Assembly: GCA_030637065.1 (NCBI GenBank)
Contig: DAOVVQ010000162.1
Span: forward strand, 1 to 8,714
Length of the DNA: 8,714 nt
From: Planctomycetota bacterium
Lineage (GTDB): Bacteria > Planctomycetota > Phycisphaerae > Sedimentisphaerales > Anaerohalosphaeraceae
Direction: 5' to 3'
Below, piece after piece: positions 1 through 5,126 of this stretch. The position numbers were made by a program, and so were the translations under genes. A model generated the notes under the pieces. That model searched no databases, was not told the DNA's origin, and worked only from the letters and a program-made list of their open reading frames with translations. Positions within the stretch are counted from its first letter, which is position 1, and every line of letters starts with the position of its first letter.

Positions 1-1067
1 CCTTTGCCAAGGACCTCCAGCTTAAGATGCTCCAGTCCGGCAAGCACGTCGTCACCGCGAATAAGGCCCTCCTGGCCAAGTTCGGCACGGTGCTCTACGC
101 CGCCGCCATCGACGCCAACCGCTGTATCGGCTTCGAGGCCAGTTGCGCAGGCGGAATACCGATCGTCCTGGCGATCCGGACCGGCCTGGCGGCAAACCGC
201 ATCGAGGCCCTCTATGGAATATTGAACGGCACCTGCAACTACATCCTGACCAATATGTCCCAGCGAGGCCTGGACTTTACGACCGCCCTTGGCCAGGCCC
301 AGGAAAAGGGCTACGCCGAAGCGGACCCGACGCTTGATATCAACGGCGCCGACAGCGCCCACAAGCTGGCGATCCTCGGTTCGTTGGCCTTTGGCTGCCG
401 GATATCGCTTGACGACATCTACATCGAAGGGATCGAAAACGTCAGCATCGACGATATCCGCTACGGCAAGGAAATGGGATATGTCCTGAAACTGTTGGCT
501 ATCGCTGAGGCCGGCGAAAACGGCAAGATATCGCTCCGTGTCCACCCGTCCTTTATTCACCCGGATAACCCCTTAGCCCGCGTCGACGGACCGTTTAACG
601 CTATCAGCATCTTCGGCAACGCCGTGGGGCACACGATGTACTACGGGCGAGGAGCGGGGATGATGCCCACCGCCAGCGCCGTTGTCGCCGACATTATCGA
701 GATCGCGACCGGCAGCTATCAGCAGGCCTTCAAAAATCTCACCGGCAAAGACGCCGAAGAGACGAAATCCATGATCAGCGACATCGGCAATATTGACTGT
801 CGATTCTACGTAAGGCTCATGGCTGCGGACCGGCCCGGAGTCGTCGCGGCATTCAGCAAAATCCTAGGCGACCATGAGATAAGCCTCACCGGCGTCCTCC
901 AGCACGAAGGAACCGGACCGGATAACACCGTACCCGTAGTCGTAACCACGCATCCGACCAGCCAGAAGAATATGACCGCGGCGTTGGAGGAGTTGGCCCG
1001 GTCAGACGTCGTCGGCGCAGAGCCGGTGTGCATAAGGATCGTCGATATCCCGGAGGATCAGGACTAA
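1..1067 (+). CDS. hom: Homoserine dehydrogenase, 5'-truncated by window edge
   Basis: Catalyses NAD(P)H-dependent interconversion of aspartate semialdehyde and homoserine, the branch point to threonine and methionine, in the cytosol. The frame is open from the first full codon at position 3, giving 354 visible residues; family members are usually about 430, so roughly 75-85 residues of the N-terminal Rossmann fold lie upstream. Visible family motifs in order: HVVTANKALLA (end of the nucleotide-binding domain), GGIPI, LNGTCNYIL, and GYAEADPTLDINGADSAHK, which contains the expected catalytic acidic residues and Lys. From about visible residue 268 (FYVRLMAADRPGV) a C-terminal ACT domain follows, the usual site of threonine feedback inhibition; this regulation is known of the family and not shown here. 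The stop at 1065-1067 is 2 nt before the next gene, indicating a shared transcript. The internal ATG at 27 is not the start, because conserved sequence continues upstream of it. Confidence 0.95.
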   Translation, partial: FAKDLQLKMLQSGKHVVTANKALLAKFGTVLYAAAIDANRCIGFEASCAGGIPIVLAIRTGLAANRIEALYGILNGTCNYILTNMSQRGLDFTTALGQAQEKGYAEADPTLDINGADSAHKLAILGSLAFGCRISLDDIYIEGIENVSIDDIRYGKEMGYVLKLLAIAEAGENGKISLRVHPSFIHPDNPLARVDGPFNAISIFGNAVGHTMYYGRGAGMMPTASAVVADIIEIATGSYQQAFKNLTGKDAEETKSMISDIGNIDCRFYVRLMAADRPGVVAAFSKILGDHEISLTGVLQHEGTGPDNTVPVVVTTHPTSQKNMTAALEELARSDVVGAEPVCIRIVDIPEDQD

Positions 1068-1069
1068 AT

Positions 1070-2257
1070 ATGAAATACGCCATAATCATTCCTGACGGTG
1101 CCGCCGACGATCCGCTGGATATCCTGGGCGGCAAGACTGCTATCGAGGCCGCTGAGACACCCAACATCGACCGCATCAGCACCGAAGGCAAACAGGGCAT
1201 CGTCCGGACCATCCCAGAGGGCATGGCTGCGGGGAGCGACGTCGCCCAGATGAGCCTGCTGGGCTACAACCCGCTGAGGTATTATTCCGGCAGGGCCCCG
1301 CTGGAAGCGGCTGCACAGGGTATCAAACTTACGCCGAATGACTGGGTCTTCCGCTGTAATCTGGTGACAATGGCCGACGAGCAGATGGCCGATCACAGCG
1401 CAGGACACATCTCGACCAAAGAGGCCGTTCAACTCATCAAAGAGCTCCAGGCCGCCCTTACCGACAGCCGAATCCGCCTGCACACGGGCCTTAGCTACAG
1501 GCACCTGTGCGTCATTACCGGGCTTGACTTCAAGAAGATAAAGACCCAGCCGCCACACGATATCATCGGCCAGAAGGTCTCCAAAAACATGCCCCACGGC
1601 AAAAATTCCGACCTGCTGATCGACATTATGGCCCGGTCTCAGCGGCTTTTCGCCAATCACGAGGTCAACCGCGTCCGAAAGGACCTCGGCGAAAACCCGG
1701 TAAGCTCGGTCTGGCTCTGGGGCGAGGGCCAAAAGGCCATGCTCGATAGCTTCTACAAGCGATTCGGCGTAAAGGGCGCCGCTATCACCGCCGTCGATCT
1801 GGTCAAGGGCCTTGCAAAGCTCGTGGCGTTTGACCTGATAACCGTAGAAGGGGCAACAGGTTACGTTGATACCAATTACGAAGGCAAAGGCGACGCCGCC
1901 ATCGAGGCGCTGAAGAAATACGACCTCGTTTTCGTCCACATCGAAGCGCCCGACGAAGCGGCCCACAGCGGAAACGCACTTCTAAAGAAAAAGACCATCG
2001 AGCAGATCGATAAATACATCGTCGGACCGGTCTACGAGGCCCTCAAGGAGTACGGCAACTACCGCATACTCGTCATGCCCGACCATCCGACCCTCGTCGA
2101 GACCAGGGGCCATTCCGACGAGCCCGTACCGTTTGCCATGGCTGGCAGCGGCGTAAACGGCATCCTCGGCAAACCCTTCAGCGAAGAAAACGCGGCCCAA
2201 TCCGGCTTCAGGGTCGAACACGGCTGTGAGATGATGGAATATTTCCTGAAGGTGTAA
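1070..2257 (+). CDS. apgM: ApgM-family enzyme: cofactor-independent phosphoglycerate mutase / proposed homoserine kinase
   Basis: A 395-residue cytosolic enzyme of the alkaline phosphatase superfamily, archaeal-type 2,3-BPG-independent phosphoglycerate mutase branch. Visible metal and catalytic residues: Asp9 (IIPDGAAD), nucleophile Ser56 in AAGSDVAQMSLLGY, Asp295 and His299 in APDEAAH, Asp338-His339 in MPDH, and His348 in RGHSDEPVPF. The length is normal for the family. I chose the ATG at 1070 because the protein then begins MKYAIIIPDG as in homologues, and GGAGGA at 1052-1057 can serve as ribosome site with a rather long spacing. A longer frame from 1028 would overlap hom by 40 nt and adds no conserved sequence. 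From memory, this subgroup has a TIGRFAM model named 'proposed homoserine kinase' (TIGR02535) because it sits beside hom or thrC in genomes without classical ThrB. The 2-nt spacing to hom supports that role; glycolytic mutase activity remains the alternative. The symbol names the family, not a proven activity. Confidence 0.85.
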   Translation: MKYAIIIPDGAADDPLDILGGKTAIEAAETPNIDRISTEGKQGIVRTIPEGMAAGSDVAQMSLLGYNPLRYYSGRAPLEAAAQGIKLTPNDWVFRCNLVTMADEQMADHSAGHISTKEAVQLIKELQAALTDSRIRLHTGLSYRHLCVITGLDFKKIKTQPPHDIIGQKVSKNMPHGKNSDLLIDIMARSQRLFANHEVNRVRKDLGENPVSSVWLWGEGQKAMLDSFYKRFGVKGAAITAVDLVKGLAKLVAFDLITVEGATGYVDTNYEGKGDAAIEALKKYDLVFVHIEAPDEAAHSGNALLKKKTIEQIDKYIVGPVYEALKEYGNYRILVMPDHPTLVETRGHSDEPVPFAMAGSGVNGILGKPFSEENAAQSGFRVEHGCEMMEYFLKV

Positions 2258-2315
2258 AAGCAAGGCTGAATCGATAATAAGCCCCCCTATGCACCCTGAC
2301 CAAGAGCGGCAGTCC

Positions 2316-2395
2316 CGTAGGATGGGTAACTTTGTTACCCATGCTGCACGGATGGCCTTAAAGAACCGCATGGGTAACGAGTTACCCATCCTACG
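2316..2395. repeat. Nested palindrome (two small palindromes as inverted arms)
   Basis: The left arm at 2316-2344 and right arm at 2368-2395 are reverse complements over 28-29 nt except at the centre of each arm (ttt against ga), separated by a 23-nt spacer. Each arm is itself a perfect 9-bp palindrome, ATGGGTAAC / GTTACCCAT, with a 3-nt or 2-nt gap. The DNA or RNA can therefore fold either as one long hairpin or as two tandem hairpins. The layout resembles paired REP/BIME or MITE-like elements placed in a non-coding gap. No T tract follows it directly, so it is not a classical terminator. Mobility is inferred; only one copy is visible. Confidence 0.8.
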
Positions 2396-2432
2396 CGCTA
2401 CAAATCAAATTGCAAAATCAGGTGTTTCGTCC

Positions 2433-2532
2433 GGGTGGTCCCGATGTACATCGGGATTTGGCGAAGCCAAACCGATGGTGGGTGCCAGTGTGCATTCGTC
2501 CATCGGTTTGCTGCGCAAACGCGCTGCCACCC
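2433..2532 (+). repeat. Cloverleaf-like palindromic repeat, copy A
   Basis: The core at 2457-2532 (76 nt) matches copy B at 4855-4930 at 70 of 76 positions. Predicted fold: outer stem gggtgg (2433-2438) with ccaccc (2527-2532); side hairpin tttggc-GAA-gccaaa (2457-2471); inner stem ccgatgg (2472-2478) with ccatcgg (2500-2506), closing a 21-nt loop; second side hairpin tttgc-TGC-gcaaa (2507-2519). An 18-bp perfect palindrome (2439-2456) occupies the place where copy B has the rest of its outer stem. The element contains no gene. It probably belongs to a dispersed REP/MITE-like family moved or copied by an enzyme encoded elsewhere; this is inference. Confidence 0.85.
2439..2456. repeat. 18-bp perfect palindrome inside repeat copy A
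   Basis: The 18 bases TCCCGATGTACATCGGGA are identical to their own reverse complement. They sit between the 5' outer-stem half and the first side hairpin of copy A. A related module (tcccga...tgggatttg) occurs in the tail of copy B at 4943-4962, so this looks like a mobile sub-module of the repeat family. A dimeric regulator site is possible, but nothing specific supports one. Confidence 0.7.
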
Positions 2533-2599
2533 ACATTTGCACCCTTCTGAAAGGTGTTGCCACCCATTCGTTTTTTTTTGCTGTTGGGCTGCAATTTTG

Positions 2600-2627
2600 T
2601 TGAACAACGGTTTTCCTGTGATAAAAT
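2600..2627 (+). promoter_or_regulatory. Candidate sigma-70 promoter for the kinase/phosphatase operon
   Basis: A -35-like TTGAAC at 2600-2605 and a -10-like TAAAAT at 2622-2627 (five of six consensus bases) are separated by 16 bp. The site lies in the only AT-rich stretch of the gap, about 50 bp before the kinase ATG, with a good ribosome site between. It would give a leader of roughly 45 nt. It is supported by sequence match and position only. Confidence 0.5.
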
Positions 2628-2677
2628 GAACGTGTATTTAAGGTATGCGTCGTTGCAATACAGGGGAGTAAAGCAGG

Positions 2678-4009
2678 ATGTGTCCACCAACCCGTATGGT
2701 TAAAGAACCGCCCGCCGGCAAGAGTAAGCTGCGTCTGACGCGGAGAAGGGTGTTGGGCAAATATCAGCTCGAAAAGCGTCTCGGCATCGGCGGTTACTGC
2801 GAGGTCTGGAAGGCCCGCGACCGGGTCGAAGATATCTGGGTGGCCCTGAAGATTCCCCAGGCGGATGTCAACGGCAAACGGGACAACCAGACCATACTCC
2901 GCGAGGTCCGGCTTGTCGCGCAACTGAGGCACCCGCATATAATGCCTGTAAAGAACGCCGAGATCATCGACGGCCACGCGATACTCGCCACCGAGCTGTC
3001 CGTCGGTACCCTCGACGACAAATCAAGGCCGATGGGCGTGCGGAAGATCATGTCGATCGTCATCCAGGTGCTCCAGGGTCTGGCCTATGCCCACGACCAT
3101 CGGATGGTCCACTGCGACGTTACGCCGGGCAACATTTTTCTGTTTCCCAACGGGCGGGCGGCGTTGGGCGATTTCGGGATCAGCTTCCACCTCAAGGGCC
3201 GCATGAAGACCGTCGACGATTACGGCACGCCTGGCTATGTCGCGCCCGAGCAGGCGTACGGGCGACCCACCTATCGAAGCGACTGCTTTGCCGTTGGGCT
3301 GGTATTGTATGAATACCTCACCGGCCGGCTGCCGCGATGGCCCTTTAAGTGGCCCATGCCGCAGGAGCAGCGCCTTCGCCAGCGAACAAATGTCGAGTTC
3401 GTAAAATTCATCAAAAAGGCCCTGTCCGTCGACCCAGCCAAACGATTCGCCAACGCCCAGAAGATGTTAGCTGCCATGCACCAGGCGATGCCGCGGGCCC
3501 TCAGGACCGCCCTTGCCCTGCCGTCAGCCGGCGAAAAGAAGCTCGATTGGCGCCAATTGCGCCGCCAGACCTATACCAAACGGTATAGTAAGATTTTCCC
3601 ACTGCTCTATCTGTGTGTCGATTGCGGCGAGCCGGTTGCTGAGGCGATGCGGATATGCCCCTGGTGCTCGAGCACCAAAAACCGCTACGACGACTGCACG
3701 CAGCTTACCCATATCTGCTCGCGATGCCACAAGGGCATTCTTGGCGAGTGGCGCTATTGCCCGTGGTGCTATGGGTCCGGTTTTGAGCCCCAAATCCCCG
3801 AAAAGAGGCTCAATATCGCCCATCACGCCCATTGCAGCCATTGCAGCGGCAAGATCACGCGATTTATGCGGTACTGCCCCTGGTGCCGCAGAAAGCACCA
3901 AAAACCGTGGCGGGTCTGGCCATTCCCGGAAATCTGCGGAAAATGCGGCTGGTCGGTCGATACTAACTACTGGAACTACTGTCCCTGGTGTAAACAAAGC
4001 CTGATCTGA
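2678..4009 (+). CDS. Ser/Thr protein kinase with four C-terminal zinc ribbons
   Basis: A 443-residue soluble Hanks-type kinase with no signal peptide or membrane segment. The kinase domain spans about residues 29-270: glycine loop GIGGYCEV (36-43, third glycine replaced by Cys41), Lys58 in VALK, Glu76 of helix C, catalytic loop HCDVTPGN (145-152, Asp147 and Asn152 kept), DFG at 165-167 and APE at 189-191. After a basic linker, four zinc-ribbon repeats follow with paired cysteines: 313/316 with 327/330, 347/350 with 361/364, 386/389 with 400/403, and 420/423 with 435/438. Each second pair reads CPWC. The ribbons probably bind protein or nucleic acid, or help oligomerise the kinase; that is inference. 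The ATG at 2678 follows GGGGAG (2663-2668) at 9-nt spacing. The stop lies 11 nt before a PP2C phosphatase gene, the usual kinase/phosphatase pairing. Arg-to-Cys (146) and Lys-to-Thr (149) changes in the catalytic loop are notable, but the essential Asp, Asn, Lys and DFG remain, so activity is likely. Confidence 0.92.
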   Translation: MCPPTRMVKEPPAGKSKLRLTRRRVLGKYQLEKRLGIGGYCEVWKARDRVEDIWVALKIPQADVNGKRDNQTILREVRLVAQLRHPHIMPVKNAEIIDGHAILATELSVGTLDDKSRPMGVRKIMSIVIQVLQGLAYAHDHRMVHCDVTPGNIFLFPNGRAALGDFGISFHLKGRMKTVDDYGTPGYVAPEQAYGRPTYRSDCFAVGLVLYEYLTGRLPRWPFKWPMPQEQRLRQRTNVEFVKFIKKALSVDPAKRFANAQKMLAAMHQAMPRALRTALALPSAGEKKLDWRQLRRQTYTKRYSKIFPLLYLCVDCGEPVAEAMRICPWCSSTKNRYDDCTQLTHICSRCHKGILGEWRYCPWCYGSGFEPQIPEKRLNIAHHAHCSHCSGKITRFMRYCPWCRRKHQKPWRVWPFPEICGKCGWSVDTNYWNYCPWCKQSLI

Positions 4010-4020
4010 ATGGGCCGCCA

Positions 4021-4818
4021 ATGGACCGCCAGACTCAAATACAGAATACTGTCAGCCCGCATATACTCACCAAACTGCCCTTGAGGTGGGCGAGCGCTAC
4101 CGACAGGGGCAGGTGCCGCGACGAAAATGAAGATGCCCTGATCGTTGAGCCGGAGGTGGGCTTTTTTCTCGTCTCCGACGGGCTCGGCGGACATCGCGGA
4201 GGCGCGCTCGCCTCGAAGATCGTCGTTCAGGACCTGCCGGCAATGATCGAAAACAGGCTCCACCGGCTAAGGAGCGCCCGCTGTCGGCCTGTTCGCGAGA
4301 TGTTCAGGAAGGCTGTCATCGAGCAGAGCAGACAGCTCCGCATGGAAGGGACCAGCGAATCGGGCTACAGGGAGATGGGGGCGACGCTGGTCATGGCCCT
4401 GATCCGGAATCGCCGTGCATACATCGCCAATCTCGGCGACAGCCGCATATATCGCCTTCGCAGCGGAAGATTCGTTCAATTATCCAAGGACCATTCCGTC
4501 ATCTCCGAGTTGATCGAAAACGGCCACATCGAGCCCCACGAGGCCGAGAACCACCCCGCTCAGGGCCAGATAACACACTATATCGGGATGGAAGAGACGG
4601 CGGTCCCGTTCGTAAGGTCGTTTGGCCTGGTGAAAAACGACCGCCTGCTGTTATGCTCCGATGGACTGACCGACATGCTCGATGACAAATCCATCGCAGC
4701 CATACTCCACAACGAATCCGACCCGCAAAAAGCCTGCCAAACCCTCATCAAACAAGCCAACACAGCCGGAGGATACGACAACATAACCGTCATGATAGTC
4801 GACTACCTTGGCAATTAG
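4021..4818 (+). CDS. PP2C-family protein phosphatase (Stp/PrpC-like)
   Basis: A 265-residue cytosolic metal-dependent Ser/Thr phosphatase, single domain, no membrane segment. Family motifs in order: RCRDENEDAL (Asn36-Glu37-Asp38), VSDGLGGHRGG (metal ligand Asp53, Gly54), MGATLV (119-124), NLGDSRIYRL (Asp140), LSKDHSV (154-160), CSDGLTDM (Asp214, Asp218) and GYDNITV (Asp253, Asn254). All canonical metal-binding aspartates are present. It most likely reverses phosphorylation by the upstream kinase, including the kinase's own autophosphorylation. The first in-frame ATG at 4021 is used; no clear Shine-Dalgarno precedes it, so translation is probably coupled to the kinase stop at 4007-4009. The ATG at 4010 overlapping that stop is in another frame. 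The roughly 20 residues before LRWASATDRG are not conserved in the family, so a later start near 4081 (TTG) cannot be excluded. Confidence 0.93.
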   Translation: MDRQTQIQNTVSPHILTKLPLRWASATDRGRCRDENEDALIVEPEVGFFLVSDGLGGHRGGALASKIVVQDLPAMIENRLHRLRSARCRPVREMFRKAVIEQSRQLRMEGTSESGYREMGATLVMALIRNRRAYIANLGDSRIYRLRSGRFVQLSKDHSVISELIENGHIEPHEAENHPAQGQITHYIGMEETAVPFVRSFGLVKNDRLLLCSDGLTDMLDDKSIAAILHNESDPQKACQTLIKQANTAGGYDNITVMIVDYLGN

Positions 4819-4841
4819 CACAGTACATTCGTCTCTCAAGT

Positions 4842-4930
4842 GGGTGGCAGCGTGTTTGGCGAAGCCAAACCGATGGCCGGCGCCACTGTGCATACGCCCA
4901 TCGGTTTGCTGCGCAAACGCGCTGCCACCC
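4842..4930 (+). repeat. Cloverleaf-like palindromic repeat, copy B
   Basis: The core at 4855-4930 has the same length (76 nt) and orientation as copy A, with six differences, all in the apical loop at 4877-4897. Outer stem gggtggcagcg (4842-4852) pairs perfectly over 11 bp with cgctgccaccc (4920-4930). Side hairpins lie at 4855-4869 (GAA loop) and 4905-4917 (TGC loop). The inner stem is ccgatgg (4870-4876) with ccatcgg (4898-4904). This copy has the complete outer stem and is the better template for the family. It begins 23 bp after the PP2C stop and ends about 60 bp before the sulfatase promoter. Confidence 0.88.
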
Positions 4931-4970
4931 TTGCTGCGCAAATCCCGACGCATTGGGATTTGCGCAGCAA
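4931..4970. repeat. Perfect 16-bp stem hairpin adjoining repeat copy B
   Basis: Bases 4931-4946 and 4955-4970 are exact reverse complements over 16 bp with an 8-nt loop (gacgcatt). The hairpin starts at the base directly after the outer stem of copy B, so it is probably part of the same composite element. In either direction no T tract follows, so a standard intrinsic terminator is not supported, though so stable a stem could block 3' exonucleases on the PP2C mRNA. Confidence 0.8.
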
Positions 4971-4993
4971 ACCGCCCAAATAAGCATAAACCC

Positions 4994-5022
4994 TTGGCGC
5001 AGGGGGTGATTTGAAATAGAAT
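4994..5022 (+). promoter_or_regulatory. Candidate sigma-70 promoter for the sulfatase/GH27 operon
   Basis: A -35-like TTGGCG (4994-4999, four of six) and a -10-like TAGAAT (5017-5022, five of six) have the ideal 17-bp spacing. Transcription would begin near 5029, leaving a leader of about 98 nt before the chosen sulfatase start. It lies just downstream of the repeat block, the only promoter-sized gap before the polysaccharide genes. Confidence 0.55.
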
Positions 5023-5070
5023 GTGTGCGATTAACGTCTCTGTTTATGGTTGGTTTTTGTCGCAAATGTC

Positions 5071-5096
5071 TTTTCCCGAGGAGGGAAAACGTTTTC
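5071..5096 (+). promoter_or_regulatory. Leader hairpin and overlapping palindrome upstream of the sulfatase gene
   Basis: ttttccc (5071-5077) pairs with gggaaaa (5083-5089) around a gagga loop. The overlapping 12-bp palindrome gaaaacgttttc (5085-5096) gives an alternative pairing that uses the same bases. The pair sits inside the predicted 5' leader, about 30 nt before the ribosome site. It could be an operator or a simple mRNA-stability or attenuation element. The T-rich run after it is broken (cgttttcttt), so termination would be weak. Confidence 0.35.
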
Positions 5097-5126
5097 TTTA
5101 TCCAGTTCTTGAAAGGAATGCCGAGT

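Larger units (their letters stand above)
2258..2677. other. Repeat-rich intergenic region between apgM and the kinase gene
   Basis: About 420 bp with no credible gene. In order it holds a short unstructured stretch after the apgM stop, the nested palindrome at 2316-2395, copy A of the cloverleaf repeat at 2433-2532, a weak hairpin (ggtg/cacc at 2553-2564) six bases before a nine-T tract at 2571-2579, a candidate promoter at 2600-2627, and the kinase ribosome site GGGGAG at 2663-2668. Small open frames here run through the palindromes, lack conserved motifs and are not called. The T tract with upstream hairpins could give weak termination of the hom-apgM transcript, but the stem directly before it is only 4 bp. 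Confidence 0.8.

Noticed and set aside
1028..1069. Longer N-terminus for the ApgM-family protein from ATG 1028
   Set aside because: It would overlap hom by 40 nt, adds 14 non-conserved residues, and homologues begin at the MKYAIIIPDG position.
2316..2395. Integron attC site
   Set aside because: The arms end in GTTACCC and GGGTAAC, which do not match the GTTRRRY and RYYYAAC core sites, and no integrase or cassette array is present.
2457..2532. 76-nt cloverleaf resembling a tRNA gene
   Set aside because: The length and four-arm fold are suggestive, but there is no T-arm GGTTCGA motif, no anticodon arm of proper size (7-bp stem with a 21-nt loop), and the side hairpins have 3-nt loops.
2541..2579. 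Intrinsic terminator ending in the nine-T tract
   Set aside because: The stem next to the T tract is only 4 bp and separated from it by six bases; termination may be helped by the larger palindromes but is not supported as a classical hairpin-plus-T signal.
2398..2977. Minus-strand and plus-strand ORFs through the repeats and kinase start
   Set aside because: They arise from palindromic repeat sequence and antisense reading of the kinase gene; no conserved domain or ribosome site supports them.
4010..4012. ATG overlapping the kinase stop as the PP2C start
   Set aside because: It is in a different frame from the phosphatase, whose first in-frame ATG is at 4021.
2433..4970. CRISPR array
   Set aside because: There are only two copies, 2.4 kb apart, with no regular spacers and no cas genes.
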